Part shown: piece by piece, positions 52,549-63,200 of the stretch
Position numbering within the stretch: the first letter of the stretch is position 1
Layout: every line of letters starts with the position of its first letter
Assembly (NCBI RefSeq): GCF_002877365.1
Contig: NZ_MCWZ01000334.1
Span: 1 to 64,000 of the forward strand
DNA length: 64,000 bases
From: Vibrio sp. 10N.261.55.A7
GTDB taxonomy: Bacteria > Pseudomonadota > Gammaproteobacteria > Enterobacterales > Vibrionaceae
Direction: 5' to 3'
Translations under genes and position numbers: made by a program
Notes under the pieces: model-generated
Seen by the model: only the letters and a program-made list of their open reading frames with translations
Told to the model about the DNA's origin: nothing
Database searches by the model: none

Positions 52549-53945
52549 TGAAGGCGCTTACATTATCAGTCATGTTACTCTCCACTGCGCTTAGCGGTGC
52601 CTATGTTGCTCCTGTTCAAGCTGAACAAGGTTTAGTGCAAAAGGCCAAAGCGGATAATCGTCAACAGAAGAAGCAAGATGAAGATCGTGAACGTTCTTTT
52701 GAAATGACGGAAGAGAAGCTTTCCCGTATCAAAGCGGAACTGAAAACCAAGATTGAGCACGAGCAAAACCGTACGGATGAGTTAGCGGAGTTATTCAGTA
52801 ATAACGAGGATAAGCTTGCTCGACTTGAAGAGAACCTTCGATTGGAAACAGGAAGTCTCGGTGAACTATTTGGTGTTGTTAGACAAGTAGCAAAAGAGAT
52901 GGAACCGAATGTAGAAGAGTCGGTTACGGCGATCGACGCCAATCGTTACTCTTCATTTGTGGACACCATCATAGAAGCGAGAACCTTGCCATCGATGCCT
53001 GAATTAACGGGCTTGTGGCTTAGCCTAAGCGAGCAGATTGATGCCAGTGCGCGTTTGTCTTCTGTTGAAGTGCCAGTTGTCGCCTTAAATGGTGAAGTGA
53101 ATAACGAAAAGGCCTTCCGAGTTGGCGCTTTTGCTCTGGTCGGTGATCAGGGTTACTTAAACTGGGACAGTGTAAGAGAGCGCGCTGTACTTTATAGTAA
53201 TCAACCCAACCTAGTACCCACTGCCTCAGCGTTTCAATCGATATTAAGCGATTCGGGTGCTAACCAAGCTCAAGTATGGGAAGTCGATCCTTCACGTGGG
53301 GTGATTTTGTCACAGCGAGAACTCAACCCTACGCTTCAAGACAGACTTGAAGCCGCAGGTGTGGTGGGTAAGGTCATTCTTGGTCTACTCGCGATTGGAC
53401 TACTCATTGCATTATATCGCGGGCTGGCTTTAGCGATTGCACAGGTCAAAATTCGTCAGCAACTTAAAAATCCAGAACACATTGGGAATAACCCATTGGG
53501 TCGAATTCTTTCTGTCTACAACAAAGAGAACAATCGAACAGTAGAAGCATTAGAATTGCGTCTATTGGAAGCGGTGGTGGATGAGCAAACCCATTTGGAA
53601 AAAGGGTTGTCCATGCTTAAGTTGTTTGCAGCACTTGCACCAATGCTAGGTTTGTTGGGTACGGTAACAGGCATGATTGAAACTTTCCAGGTGATCACAC
53701 TCTTTGGTAATGGTGACCCTAAAGTGATGGCAGGTGGTATTTCAATGGCACTGATGACAACGGTTCTAGGCTTAGTTGCCGCGATGCCGTTACTTCTGGC
53801 CCACAACATCTTGAGTACTCAAGCCGAGAACATTCGAAATATTCTTGAGAAGCAGGGGATTGGCCTTGTTGCACAGCAGGCAGAGCGCGATGATCAAATC
53901 GAAGTGTTCTCTAAAGGCGCACAGCTTCAAGAGACACCAGCGTAA
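52548..53945 (+). CDS. ttpC: TtpC-like MotA/TolQ/ExbB proton channel protein
   Basis: 465 residues: signal peptide (YVAPVQAEQ), then a long charged coiled-coil periplasmic part (KADNRQQKKQDEDRERSFEMTEEKLSRIK), helix one near 275-295 and a C-terminal MotA/TolQ channel domain with LKLFAALAPMLGLLGTVTGMIETFQ and MAGGISMALMTTVLGLVAAMPLLL. TtpC is known as an extra part of Vibrio TonB2 systems, needed with ExbB for TonB action. Overlaps the DUF3450 gene and the ExbB gene by one base each. Confidence 0.92.
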   Translation: MKALTLSVMLLSTALSGAYVAPVQAEQGLVQKAKADNRQQKKQDEDRERSFEMTEEKLSRIKAELKTKIEHEQNRTDELAELFSNNEDKLARLEENLRLETGSLGELFGVVRQVAKEMEPNVEESVTAIDANRYSSFVDTIIEARTLPSMPELTGLWLSLSEQIDASARLSSVEVPVVALNGEVNNEKAFRVGAFALVGDQGYLNWDSVRERAVLYSNQPNLVPTASAFQSILSDSGANQAQVWEVDPSRGVILSQRELNPTLQDRLEAAGVVGKVILGLLAIGLLIALYRGLALAIAQVKIRQQLKNPEHIGNNPLGRILSVYNKENNRTVEALELRLLEAVVDEQTHLEKGLSMLKLFAALAPMLGLLGTVTGMIETFQVITLFGNGDPKVMAGGISMALMTTVLGLVAAMPLLLAHNILSTQAENIRNILEKQGIGLVAQQAERDDQIEVFSKGAQLQETPA

Positions 53946-54478
53946 TGACAGAGGTGTTAGCAAGACTCGAATTTGACGCCGTGCTTGGATTTATGAGCCA
54001 AGGCGGACAGATCTTATGGTGGTTGGCTGCGGTTGTCGTCGTGACATGGTTGTTTGTTGCTGAACGAGTGATCTATCTGGTGTGGTCTTTTCCGAAAGAG
54101 AAGCAGCACTGGATCAAAGCATGGCAGCAAAGAGAAGAACATGCCTCTTGGCATGCGTTAGCGATCCGAGATGGATGGGTGTCTCAAGCCAATCTAGCCT
54201 TGTATCAACATCTCAACCTCATCAAGGTATTGGTGGCAATATGCCCAATGCTAGGTTTGTTAGGTACGGTGACGGGAATGATTTCAGTGTTTGATGTCAT
54301 GGCAACTCAAGGCAGCAGCGATCCAAAGTTGATGGCGTCAGGCATTTCTCTTGCAACGCTGCCGACTATGGCCGGAATGGTTGCGGCACTTGCAGGGGTG
54401 TTTGTCCATTCACGCTTAACGAAAGCGTGTCAAACCACACAGTTAAAATTAGAACAATCTTTAAGGAGTCAACGATGA
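53945..54478 (+). CDS. exbB: ExbB-type proton channel subunit
   Basis: 177 residues, shorter than classical ExbB but usual for ExbB2. Three helices: GGQILWWLAAVVVVTWLFVAERVIYLVW, VLVAICPMLGLLGTVTGMISVFDVM and the LATLPTMAGMVAALAGVFVHS helix. Together with ExbD it uses the proton gradient to move TonB. It overlaps ExbD by the ATGA pattern. Confidence 0.93.
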   Translation: MTEVLARLEFDAVLGFMSQGGQILWWLAAVVVVTWLFVAERVIYLVWSFPKEKQHWIKAWQQREEHASWHALAIRDGWVSQANLALYQHLNLIKVLVAICPMLGLLGTVTGMISVFDVMATQGSSDPKLMASGISLATLPTMAGMVAALAGVFVHSRLTKACQTTQLKLEQSLRSQR

Positions 54479-54879
54479 GATTAGGCCGTCGCCAATCCAA
54501 GCAAGAAGACGCGCAAATCGATATGACCTCTATGCTCGATATCGTTTTTATAATGCTGATCTTTTTCATCGTGACAAGCTCATTCGTTCGAGAGTCTGGT
54601 GTTGAAGTGAATAGGCCGCAGGCATCGAATGTTGTGAGCCAAAAAGACGCCGGTATTTTCGTGGCGATTACATCGGCCAACGATATCTTCATTGATAAAC
54701 GTTTGATTGATGTGGAACGCGTGCAAGCCACGTTAGAGCATTTATTACTTGAAAAGCCGGAAGCGTCGCTTGTTATTCAAGCTGACGAGAAAGCCTACAA
54801 TGGCACGGTTGTGAAAGTGATGGACGCGGCGAAAGGGGCAGGAGTCGTCAACATCGCGTTGGCTGCGGAGAAGTCTTAA
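54475..54879 (+). CDS. exbD: ExbD-type TonB energizer
   Basis: 134 residues from ATG 54475, which overlaps the ExbB stop by four bases; the in-frame GTG-like start at 54427 is within exbB. The single helix IDMTSMLDIVFIMLIFFIVTSSFV carries the essential Asp (LDIVF) that carries the proton. The rest is a periplasmic domain ending VNIALAAEKS. Coupled to tonB by TAATG. Confidence 0.94.
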   Translation: MRLGRRQSKQEDAQIDMTSMLDIVFIMLIFFIVTSSFVRESGVEVNRPQASNVVSQKDAGIFVAITSANDIFIDKRLIDVERVQATLEHLLLEKPEASLVIQADEKAYNGTVVKVMDAAKGAGVVNIALAAEKS

Positions 54880-55502
54880 TGTTTCGTGTGATGATCGCGA
54901 CACCGCTCGCTTTAACGATTGCATTTGGTCTATTTAGCTTTATGGCTTGGATGGTTCAGCCAAAGCATGCGCAACCAGCGCAGCAATCTGAGCCACTGCG
55001 ATTCGATATGGTAATGATGGAAGAGGAGTCTCTGACGCAAAGAAGAAAGCGCAGTGTTCCTGAGCCACCAGATCCGTTAGATCCGCCGCCACAAGCACCG
55101 CTGTCTCGTCAGCAGGTTCAGTCTCAAGATATGTCGCATAGTGCTTTAGAGATGCCCGCTCTAGAGATGGCGACTTCGGTTCAAGGGTTGCAACTCTCTT
55201 TACCTTCCATTGGCGAAGTGAGTATGGATCAAAATGCAATGCCACTGCACCGAGTCGAGCCAGCTTATCCTGCAAGAGCATTGCGACGAGGGCTTGAAGG
55301 CTATGTCATTATGCAGTTTTCCATCGATGAATTGGGGCGTCCGATTGATATTGAAGTGGTAGAGGCCGATCCTCCAAGGCAGTTTGAACGAGAAGCGATG
55401 CGTGCACTAAAGCGTTGGAAATACCAACCGAAAGTGGTAAATGAGAAAGCGGTTGTTCAGCATGGTCAATCCGTAAAGCTGGAGTTTAGGTTGTCTCAAT
55501 GA
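54879..55502 (+). CDS. tonB: TonB protein (TonB2/TonB3 type)
   Basis: 207 residues. N-terminal anchor LALTIAFGLFSFMAWMV, a short Pro-rich spacer (PEPPDPLDPPPQAP), and the C-terminal TonB domain (HRVEPAYPARALRRGLEGYV, MRALKRWKYQPKVVNEKAVV). The short spacer is usual for Vibrio TonB2-type proteins. It transmits energy from ExbBD/TtpC to the TonB boxes of outer-membrane receptors, probably including the adjacent siderophore receptor. Its stop overlaps the TPR gene. Confidence 0.94.
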   Translation: MFRVMIATPLALTIAFGLFSFMAWMVQPKHAQPAQQSEPLRFDMVMMEEESLTQRRKRSVPEPPDPLDPPPQAPLSRQQVQSQDMSHSALEMPALEMATSVQGLQLSLPSIGEVSMDQNAMPLHRVEPAYPARALRRGLEGYVIMQFSIDELGRPIDIEVVEADPPRQFEREAMRALKRWKYQPKVVNEKAVVQHGQSVKLEFRLSQ

Positions 55503-56710
55503 GTATAAAGTTGAATAAAAGAACGGCGCCAGTGAGCAATAGAATCATAGGCAAAGCGGTGCTCTTTGCCGCTTTAACTGTTATGCCAATCGTAAATGCA
55601 GCAGCGAATGAATTGAGCCATTCTACGGCGCAACGGGTTCAAAGCGCACACGTTCATTCGCTCGAGGGGGAGCTTACTCAGGCTATTGAACTCTTAGAAA
55701 GCATTTCAACCAGCCGAGATTACGATAAAGCGTTTGTCGCGAGAATGCTGGGTGTATTTTATTGGCAGAATGATCAAATTGAAGCGGCGATTGCACAGCT
55801 TAGGTTTGCAGTAGAGAGCGGCAATCTGGATGAAGAGCAAACCGTTGATACAACAAAGATGTTGGCTGACCTTTATTTGTCTAATGTGCAGTTTGAAGAA
55901 GCCTTGGGCTTTTACCTTCGCTTAGTCAATTCAGGACATGCCAATGAGATGACTTGGTTGCGTATTACTCAGTCTTACTATCAATTGGCAAAATGGCCTG
56001 ATGTACTGAACTCTGTTAAACAGTATCAGACACTTGAACCGAGGCTGGATGTCGCGATGCTTTCGATGCGATTGGGTGCGGAGTTTCAGTTAAAGAAATG
56101 GTCAAGTGCGTCGAATACGTTGGGCCTACTGATTGAGTTAGAACCCGACAACGCTCGTTGGTGGCAGCAGTTGGTGAGTATTGAAATTCGCCGAGAAAGA
56201 TCGAATTCCGCACTCAATGTGCTGACACTGTCGAGACTTCAGGGAATCCCTCTTAGTCAGCATGAAGTAAGACTACTTGCTCAGCTTTATGCCACTCAAG
56301 GTATCCCTCTCAAATCAGCGCAGACCCTCGCATTGCTTGACGACGCTAAGACGGATATGAATACGATTGTTCGACAGGCACAGCTTTGGCAGCAGGCTAA
56401 ACAGTGGAAGACAGCGGTTGAATATTGGCAACTCGCCGCAACGCGCAATGCTAAATATCATTGGAACGTTGCTCAATTGTTCTTGAGTCAACGAGATTAT
56501 GATTCAGCGCTCATCGCCCTTGAACAAATTCCAGAAAAGCAGCTCAGTTCTATTATGATGTTTGCGAAAGTGCAATCGGCTTATCGCACTCAGCAACTTA
56601 AGCTGGCGCTAACTTATGCAGAGAAGGCGAGAAGTTTTGAGTCAACAGACGAGAGCGAACATTGGGTTGCGTACTTATCCAAGCAAGAGGAACTCAGCAA
56701 GCAACTGTAA
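55499..56710 (+). CDS. TPR repeat protein of the TonB cluster
   Basis: 403 residues with an N-terminal membrane or signal segment (AVLFAALTVMPIVNAAAN) and several helix-hairpin TPR-like repeats between residues 50 and 390 (AFVARMLGVFYWQNDQIEAAIAQLRFAVESG, DLYLSNVQFEEALGFYLRLV, RNAKYHWNVAQLFLSQRDYDSALIALEQIP). Such a protein ends the TonB2-type operon in vibrios; its role is not defined. It overlaps tonB by four bases. A bidirectional terminator follows. Confidence 0.88.
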   Translation: MSIKLNKRTAPVSNRIIGKAVLFAALTVMPIVNAAANELSHSTAQRVQSAHVHSLEGELTQAIELLESISTSRDYDKAFVARMLGVFYWQNDQIEAAIAQLRFAVESGNLDEEQTVDTTKMLADLYLSNVQFEEALGFYLRLVNSGHANEMTWLRITQSYYQLAKWPDVLNSVKQYQTLEPRLDVAMLSMRLGAEFQLKKWSSASNTLGLLIELEPDNARWWQQLVSIEIRRERSNSALNVLTLSRLQGIPLSQHEVRLLAQLYATQGIPLKSAQTLALLDDAKTDMNTIVRQAQLWQQAKQWKTAVEYWQLAATRNAKYHWNVAQLFLSQRDYDSALIALEQIPEKQLSSIMMFAKVQSAYRTQQLKLALTYAEKARSFESTDESEHWVAYLSKQEELSKQL

Positions 56711-56747
56711 GCCAGTATTTGAATTTTAAGGCTCCTTGCCTACATAA

Positions 56748-56778
56748 AAAAGAGTCGACTATTGAGGTCGACTCTTTT
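56748..56778. terminator. Bidirectional terminator between TPR gene and mscS-type gene
   Basis: AAAAGAGTCGAC and GTCGACTCTTTT form a perfect 12-base stem, with T runs both ways, between convergent genes. Confidence 0.85.
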
Positions 56779-56818
56779 ACTTTTGTTTTCACATTAAGTG
56801 CTAATCAGGTTGTCGGTT

Positions 56819-58438
56819 TTAAGAGGATTTTTCCCCTCCGGTTTGATAGATATGCACATCTCGTTGCGGGAATGGAATTGTGATGTTTTCTTCATCAAAG
56901 CGTTTCTTCACTTTCTCTGTGACATCCCAATAAATATCCCAATAGTCTTCTGTTTTGACCCAAGGTCTGACGACAAAGTCCACCGAAGACTCATTAAGAG
57001 TGTGAAGCTTGACCATAGGAGCTGGGTCACTGAGGATGCGTTCGTCACTGGCTAAAATATCGTTAAGCACAACCTTAGCTTTGTCTATGTCATCGGCATA
57101 GCCAATACCAAAGACCATGTCGACACGTCTGGTGGTTTCGGCCGTAATATTGTTGATGACATCACCCCAAATCTTGTTGTTTGGTATAACAAGACGCTGA
57201 TTGTCTATGGTTTGAACGGTGGTGGAAACCAGACTCATGTTTTTTACTGTCCCTTGTATTCCAGAAACCTTCACCATGTCCCCTACATCATACGGTCGAT
57301 AAATCAGGATCATGAGTCCTGAGGCGAAATTGGATAAGGTGTCTTGTAGAGCAAAACCAATGATTAAGCCAGCTACACCGAAACCGGTGAGTAGCGGGGC
57401 CAACTCAATACCAATCTGTGACAGCGCAATGAGGATCCCGACAAAGATGACGGCTTTAGATGCGACCGATACAAAGAAGTCTTGCATTAAGACGCTAAAG
57501 TCCATTTTTGAATGTTTTACGCTGCGTTGTACGCCTTTACCTACAACTTTTGCAAGCGTTTTTGTTCCATAAAGTATGGCTAAGAACAGGCACAGTTTAA
57601 GGAACATTGATGGCGTGTTTTCAAAAGCCCATATTTTGAAAGACTCTAGCCACTCTTCAAACAATCCAAGCGCCACATCAACATCGAGCACATCGGCATT
57701 GATGTCTCCGGTAGTGGCAAGCAGCAGTTGTTTGAAATCGGTCGTGTCGACGCCTAATGATTCCATCAATGAGACGGTAGACTGCAAGCTGATAACTGTC
57801 ATGGCAATTCGTTCGTTGAACCGTATGATTTCCTGAGTCAGTGTCGCTTTTTCAGTCTCACTTACGAAAGTCATCCGTCGTTCGACTTCTTTCTTAGTTG
57901 AGTCAATGTACAGGATAGCGTTAGACAAAAACTCAGCTCTCTTTTTGAGTTCTTTTTTCAACTTCGCGATAGGCTTCGCGACCTCGAGATTCCTTTGTTT
58001 TGCAAGCCCAAAGGTAGTGGATAGCTGCTCATAATAGATGTCCATAACGCCGATTCGTTTCTGTACGATCAGTTCGAACTCTATTTTTTCATCCCCTTTG
58101 GTGTCGCGCGCCTGCTTAGCTATGCCTTCAATACTGCTATTGCTGAGATCGATAAGGGATTCTAGTAAAGCGATTTGCTCTAATATCACTTGGTCAATGC
58201 GTTTATCTTCAGTGTTTAACGATACTTCTTGAGCAATTTGTTCTCGGAGTGCTTCATTTTTCCGTCTTAAAATGTCCTCCAAGAATGATTGTTCACTTAC
58301 GTGTGCTTCGGTTAACGCGACTAAGTCATTTGTCAGCCTTTGCTGTCTCGAGGCAAGCTTATCGATATTTGCAAAGGAAGAGAATGAAACAAAGAGCAAT
58401 AAAAACGTGTAGATAGAGGCTTTAAAATAGGAGGGCAT
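56819..58438 (-). CDS. Mechanosensitive ion channel (MscS family), long N-terminal domain
   Basis: 539 residues. A signal peptide (LLFVSFSSFANIDKL) starts a roughly 240-residue periplasmic helical or coiled-coil part (DKLASRQQRLTNDLVALTEAHVSE), followed by helices from about 275. The channel core is GFGVAGLIIGFALQDTLSNFASGLMILIYRPYDVGDMV at about 350-390 (pore helix) with VSGIQGTVKNMSLVSTTVQTIDN next. It releases solutes during osmotic downshift at the inner membrane. Single gene. Confidence 0.9.
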   Translation of the reverse strand: MPSYFKASIYTFLLLFVSFSSFANIDKLASRQQRLTNDLVALTEAHVSEQSFLEDILRRKNEALREQIAQEVSLNTEDKRIDQVILEQIALLESLIDLSNSSIEGIAKQARDTKGDEKIEFELIVQKRIGVMDIYYEQLSTTFGLAKQRNLEVAKPIAKLKKELKKRAEFLSNAILYIDSTKKEVERRMTFVSETEKATLTQEIIRFNERIAMTVISLQSTVSLMESLGVDTTDFKQLLLATTGDINADVLDVDVALGLFEEWLESFKIWAFENTPSMFLKLCLFLAILYGTKTLAKVVGKGVQRSVKHSKMDFSVLMQDFFVSVASKAVIFVGILIALSQIGIELAPLLTGFGVAGLIIGFALQDTLSNFASGLMILIYRPYDVGDMVKVSGIQGTVKNMSLVSTTVQTIDNQRLVIPNNKIWGDVINNITAETTRRVDMVFGIGYADDIDKAKVVLNDILASDERILSDPAPMVKLHTLNESSVDFVVRPWVKTEDYWDIYWDVTEKVKKRFDEENITIPFPQRDVHIYQTGGEKSS

Positions 58439-58771
58439 AGTTCACCTTGAGGTCATGATCACTTAATTAAAAGTAGCAGGTAATAAAGAGCTTTCCTTTG
58501 ATTGTTTCAAATGTGTCGGGATGATCACGGCCAGTTATTAGCTGAGAGTTAATTTAGTAATATTCCTGCTGAATGAATGGCTTAACTCGTATTGAAGGTG
58601 TAATTATAAGGGGCATGGTTTACGGAGAAGTATTTGCATATTTGGTACCTCTCACAAGAATGAAGTGTGTTGCCTTACTATTTCACTTTCTCTCATAGCA
58701 AGGCGAACATGGCGCAGGGAACGTTTCTTTTGCTGAATTTTAACAGTACACCTTTGACGCTTTAGATTGGG
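58439..58771. other. Intergenic region, no gene recognised
   Basis: 333 bases, AT-rich, holding the promoter region of the MscS-type gene on its left end and the 3' end of the DUF899-type gene on its right. No clear terminator or operator was recognised. Confidence 0.5.
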
Positions 58772-59377
58772 TTAATCGGGAAGGTTTTCACCACCATCAT
58801 CAAGTGTACCTGGACTTTTCCAATACGAAAATTGGGGTGTCCAATCTGAGGCGCTCATTCCAGCCAGACCAAGAAGGCTCCACATTGAACAATAAAGATC
58901 ACCGGGGCCGAAAATTGCGCTACTTTGTCGGAAAATTTTGCCATCGATGAGTTCATACACAACGGCACCGGGCATGTTACTTTCGCCTTCCATAACGCTT
59001 TGCTCTTGGATGTATTGACCGCCAGAGTGAGAAGCCATCCTAAAATTCCAGCCTCGTGATGATGCAAAGCGTCTTTGATCTGCGGGTGTATCTTTTGAAA
59101 CCATTACTACGGACATGACGGATTCTAAGTGTGGAATGAATCCATTAAACCCATCTCCCCAAAGTGTGCAGTATCGGCAGCCTTGACCCATGTTGTGAAT
59201 CACAAGCAGCGTATCTTTGGTTTCAAATAGCTGACTTAAAGATATGGGTCCTTGCAGCGTTTCGAAAGGGTAGTCGGCCACTTCTTCTCGAGCGGAGTTA
59301 CTTTTACGTAACTCAATGAGTTTCGAGTTGAGCTCGAATATTTGTCTTTCTAGCGCTTGTATCTCGGATGTGGACAT
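58772..59377 (-). CDS. DUF899-family thioredoxin-like protein
   Basis: 201 residues from ATG 59377 with AGAGGT upstream; a longer frame to 59407 adds ten residues without support. The family marks are the helical start EIQALERQIFELNSKLIELRK, LLVIHNMGQGCRYCTLWGDGFNGF with CRYC (a CxxC of thioredoxin type), and SKDTPADQRRFASSRGW. DUF899 members are thought to act in disulfide or peroxide chemistry. Substrate unknown. Alone between MscS and histidine kinase genes. Confidence 0.88.
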   Translation of the reverse strand: MSTSEIQALERQIFELNSKLIELRKSNSAREEVADYPFETLQGPISLSQLFETKDTLLVIHNMGQGCRYCTLWGDGFNGFIPHLESVMSVVMVSKDTPADQRRFASSRGWNFRMASHSGGQYIQEQSVMEGESNMPGAVVYELIDGKIFRQSSAIFGPGDLYCSMWSLLGLAGMSASDWTPQFSYWKSPGTLDDGGENLPD

Positions 59378-59514
59378 GGTGATACCTCTCTGTGGCAGAT
59401 TAAACACTGGCTGGTTATGCAGTGGCTAGCTAAGCGAACTCTTGCTCTTAAGCGTAGCTCAATCTGCTCACTAGGATGTGTAGAGGCTTGTCGATAATTT
59501 ACCCTTCCTAAGCG

Positions 59515-62500
59515 CTAAGATTCTTCAGGCAGCATTGCAAGTGCACGATCAAAGTCAAACTCTTCAAGTGCGTTTTTCACTTGAATGAGTTGTTGTTCTG
59601 TAAGACCTACAAGTGCACTACGTTCAATACTGTCTGCGAGAGTTAGCGCTTCCGTGTCGTTGTCATCAATGGCTTGTTTAAGTGAACGAAGCAGTTCGTG
59701 ATCTAAGGCATGACTGTTGGCGTTTTCGGCACTGTCTGCTGTGGCTGGGCCCGCGTACGACTCACTCAATATTGGTGATAACATGAGTTGAGAAATAGTG
59801 GCCTTTAGCTGATCCATCATGTGCTGTTTGAGCGCCTCATTGCCCGTATCCGCTTCTAGTTTTTCACAGCTTGCCTGCAATTTAGATACGCCAATATTAC
59901 CAGCAACACCTTTTAACGTATGCACATAGCGTTTTACGTCTTCCTGAGAGCCTGACTCCAGCGACTCCGACACTATGTCTAGATTTTGATAGCTATCCAC
60001 AAACCGCTTGAGAAGCTTTTTGTACAAATTGATGTCGCTGTTGGCTCTGGTCAGTCCCGCCTCTGTATCGATCCCTTCTAGGGTTAAGAGTGCTTTCTCA
60101 TCTAAAGTGCGTTGTTCTGGCGTTGTATTTTTAACAGGTGAGGTTTGACTCTTTGCGGCAGAAGAAAGGGTTGGATTTTTTGGGGTGATCCATTGAGCCA
60201 ACGTACTGAACATAGCACCCACATCTATAGGCTTGGCGATGATGTCATTCATGCCACAGGCTTTTGCTTTCTCTTTGTCCCGCTCCATCACATTCGCAGT
60301 CATCGCAATAATAGGAATGTTGTTGTCATCCAACTCATTTCTTATCCAGGCGGTGGCTTCATACCCATCCATAACCGGCATTTGGCAGTCCATCAATATG
60401 CCATCGAAATCGAAAGTCTGATGCTTTTCAATTGCTTCTTTACCATTTTCAGCAATGGTCACCTTGATTTTCTGCCCTTCGAGTAATTCAACAGCGAGCT
60501 CTTGGTTTATTTCGTTGTCTTCAACAAGCAGCAAATTAGCACCCGCTAAATGCTGAACGTTCGCAAGTTGATTCTGTTCTTGGACATCACTTCGACTTAC
60601 ACGCTCTGATTCAATGCCATACAGGTTAACGATGGCATCGTACAGATGCGATGAGGTAATCGGTTTGTCGAGAATATTGAGAGCGGGCAGCTGACGCTTA
60701 TTGAGGGCCTCTGCAAGTTCTTCTCTACCATAAGAGGTGAGCATGAGCATTTTAGGCTCATTGGCTAGCTCAAGATGGTTAACGACGGTGTCGATGAGGT
60801 CAATCCCGTCTTTCCCCGGCATTTGCCAATCTGAAATAATCAGATCAAACTGGCTAGCATTTGAGTCATTCGAAGCGTTTAGTAGGGTGATTGCTTCTTC
60901 AACGCTGGAAGCCGAAGCTGAATGGAAGTTGAGGGAATGTAGAATTTCACTAACAATGAGGCGAGCACTCGCATTATCATCGACGATGAGAACGTTAAGG
61001 TGGTCTAGATTTTTAGGGACAACAATGGATTCTTGTTTTAGCGTTTTACTCACTTTCATTTTGGTTGAGAAAGTGAAGGTTGAGCCTTTGTTCTCTTTTG
61101 TTTCAACCGAAATACTGCCGCCCATTAAATGCGTTAACTCTTTACTGATGGCGAGCCCAAGACCAGTGCCACCATATTTTCTGGTGGTTGAGCTGTCCGC
61201 TTGCGTGAACTTGTTGAACAATTTAGATGCTTGTTCCGGAGTCATGCCAATGCCACTGTCTGATACATCGAATTGCAGCCTAATTTCATCGCTGCCCATC
61301 TCTCTTTCCAGAACTTTGATCGCGATTTTAACTTCACCTTTCTCGGTGAATTTAACAGCATTGTTGGCGAGGTTAATCAGTATTTGACTCAGCCTTAAAG
61401 GGTCACCAATTAAGGTTGTAGGGACGTCTCTGTCTATATGAATGAGCAGTTCTAACCCACGCTCTGATGCGCGAAGTCCCACTAAATTTGAAATGTTATC
61501 GAGCACATTTTCTAAGTGGAAATCAACGTTCTCAATATCAAGCTTTCCTGCCTCGATTTTGGAAAAATCAAGAATGTCGTTAATCAAGCCGAGAAGAGAA
61601 TCCGATGACAGCTTTACTTTCTGAATGTAGTTGCGTTGTGCTTTGGTGAGGTCGGTTTTTAGAGCAAGGTAACTCATACCAATGATGGCGTTCATTGGTG
61701 TTCGAATTTCATGACTCATGTTTGCAAGGAAATCTGATTTGGCTTGGTTGGCTGAATCCGCTTCATCTCTGGCAAGCGACAAGTGCTCAGCAAATCGCTC
61801 TAGTGCAGCATGAGATTTATTAGCAAGTAAGCCTAAGAGCAAGAGCGTAACCAGAAAGAAGCCGCCACCCAGTGCGAGGTAGGTCGTTATATTATCGGAA
61901 CTTTCGACCGTGTCCTGTTGGGTTTGATACGCGTTGTTCGTGAGTTTTGTTAGGTCGGCATAGCTAACATTGAGCTCATGGATACTGCTATTGGCCAGCT
62001 GGCGTAGCTCAAAGAGTTTTTGGAATGCGTCCGTATACCGTGTGATTTGTGTGTTGAGTTCCAAAGCTGTTTGCACTTCTTTGGCATTGTCCAACTGCGG
62101 CTCAATGTCTTTGAGCAAACGCAGAGCCTGGGCTAATAGTGTCTCAATTTGGGCCGCATTGCTGTTTTGGGTTTGTTGATTTATTGAAAACCCATAGTCA
62201 CGATAGTATTTTTTTATGTTCGTGTTGATTTCTTGTAAAGATAAAAGCCCTGAATTTAGCGTTAGTCTGTGGTTGATTTCGTGCTGAATTTTAGAGACTT
62301 CATTCTGCTGTTCAGCGAGTTTGTCTTGGAGATGCGACCGCAGCGCAAGAGCTGCGCGAGAGAATTCCGCTCCAGCCAGGTCGACTTGCTTAACAATATT
62401 CTTTTTAAGTTGAGCGCTGACGTTTTTTAAACTCCGAAGGTGAGTAAACGTAGACAGGTAACGGTTATAGGCGTTTCTGATAAGGCTCACTTTATCGAGG

Positions 62501-63183
62501 CTGGCTTGGTCTTTAAGCGTATTTTCTAATTGATTCAGGTTAGAGTTCGTAACCTGCAGTTCCAGCTGAGCTTTACGGAAAAACTCAAGATTACCTTCAA
62601 GGATATAGGACTTCTCATAGTTTAGACTGTTAGCTATTAGCCCTACTATTTCATGGGCTTGAATTGCATTTCGAGTACTTTTCCCTACTTTGTCTCGAAG
62701 TATTTCGATTTGAGCGACACTTTCTTCGATCGCTAGCTTTTGATTTTTTAATGACTTTAGAACTGTGATGGTGCCTTCATCCGCGATCTGTGACATGGTT
62801 TCTTTCGTTTTTCTTCGGAAAGAATCTGTTTCGACAAAGCTTTTGAATTGAGATCGATACTGCTCTAGCAATGCTAATACTTGCTCATTCAGCCCTTGCG
62901 TGACCGCTGTGTTTGCCAAGTTTTGAGTATGATCGAGCAACTCTAAGATCTCCTGAGCGACTTCTTTGTCGTTCAAGCGAATGTAGCTTTGTTCATTTAT
63001 TTTTATGTTGCCTAAACTCGAGACTATTTGGGCGTTAGTCGCGTAACTGTCTACTGTATTGAACCTATCATTAAGGCTCATCCACGCCACCGTTCCAAAG
63101 GTGAACAGCAATATGGACGCAAGGATAAAGCCGAGAAGTATGCGCTTCGAATCGAGAGCGTAGTTGTGAACTTGATTCATCAA
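59515..63183 (-). CDS. Hybrid sensor histidine kinase with two receivers and Hpt domain
   Basis: 1222 residues. Domains: helix one (about 12-35), a long helical periplasmic sensor (36-430) of the four-helix-bundle or MCP-like type, helix two (about 434-454), HisKA with H491 in [12 protein letters not shown], an ATPase domain (about 605-715), receiver one ([15 protein letters not shown]; phospho-Asp in [13 protein letters not shown]), receiver two ([15 protein letters not shown]; Asp in [12 protein letters not shown]), and Hpt with H1088 in [11 protein letters not shown]. This is a complete phosphorelay in one chain. The HD-GYP response regulator gene lies 17 bases upstream in transcript order and is the likely output. 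Confidence 0.95.
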   Translation of the reverse strand: MMNQVHNYALDSKRILLGFILASILLFTFGTVAWMSLNDRFNTVDSYATNAQIVSSLGNIKINEQSYIRLNDKEVAQEILELLDHTQNLANTAVTQGLNEQVLALLEQYRSQFKSFVETDSFRRKTKETMSQIADEGTITVLKSLKNQKLAIEESVAQIEILRDKVGKSTRNAIQAHEIVGLIANSLNYEKSYILEGNLEFFRKAQLELQVTNSNLNQLENTLKDQASLDKVSLIRNAYNRYLSTFTHLRSLKNVSAQLKKNIVKQVDLAGAEFSRAALALRSHLQDKLAEQQNEVSKIQHEINHRLTLNSGLLSLQEINTNIKKYYRDYGFSINQQTQNSNAAQIETLLAQALRLLKDIEPQLDNAKEVQTALELNTQITRYTDAFQKLFELRQLANSSIHELNVSYADLTKLTNNAYQTQQDTVESSDNITTYLALGGGFFLVTLLLLGLLANKSHAALERFAEHLSLARDEADSANQAKSDFLANMSHEIRTPMNAIIGMSYLALKTDLTKAQRNYIQKVKLSSDSLLGLINDILDFSKIEAGKLDIENVDFHLENVLDNISNLVGLRASERGLELLIHIDRDVPTTLIGDPLRLSQILINLANNAVKFTEKGEVKIAIKVLEREMGSDEIRLQFDVSDSGIGMTPEQASKLFNKFTQADSSTTRKYGGTGLGLAISKELTHLMGGSISVETKENKGSTFTFSTKMKVSKTLKQESIVVPKNLDHLNVLIVDDNASARLIVSEILHSLNFHSASASSVEEAITLLNASNDSNASQFDLIISDWQMPGKDGIDLIDTVVNHLELANEPKMLMLTSYGREELAEALNKRQLPALNILDKPITSSHLYDAIVNLYGIESERVSRSDVQEQNQLANVQHLAGANLLLVEDNEINQELAVELLEGQKIKVTIAENGKEAIEKHQTFDFDGILMDCQMPVMDGYEATAWIRNELDDNNIPIIAMTANVMERDKEKAKACGMNDIIAKPIDVGAMFSTLAQWITPKNPTLSSAAKSQTSPVKNTTPEQRTLDEKALLTLEGIDTEAGLTRANSDINLYKKLLKRFVDSYQNLDIVSESLESGSQEDVKRYVHTLKGVAGNIGVSKLQASCEKLEADTGNEALKQHMMDQLKATISQLMLSPILSESYAGPATADSAENANSHALDHELLRSLKQAIDDNDTEALTLADSIERSALVGLTEQQLIQVKNALEEFDFDRALAMLPEES

Positions 63184-63200
63184 TAGTCCCTATTTGGTTG

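Noticed and set aside
60737..61387. 216-codon frame on the plus strand inside the hybrid kinase gene
   Set aside because: Fully antisense to the conserved kinase core; composition (Ser-rich, Leu-rich) is that of a reversed coding strand.
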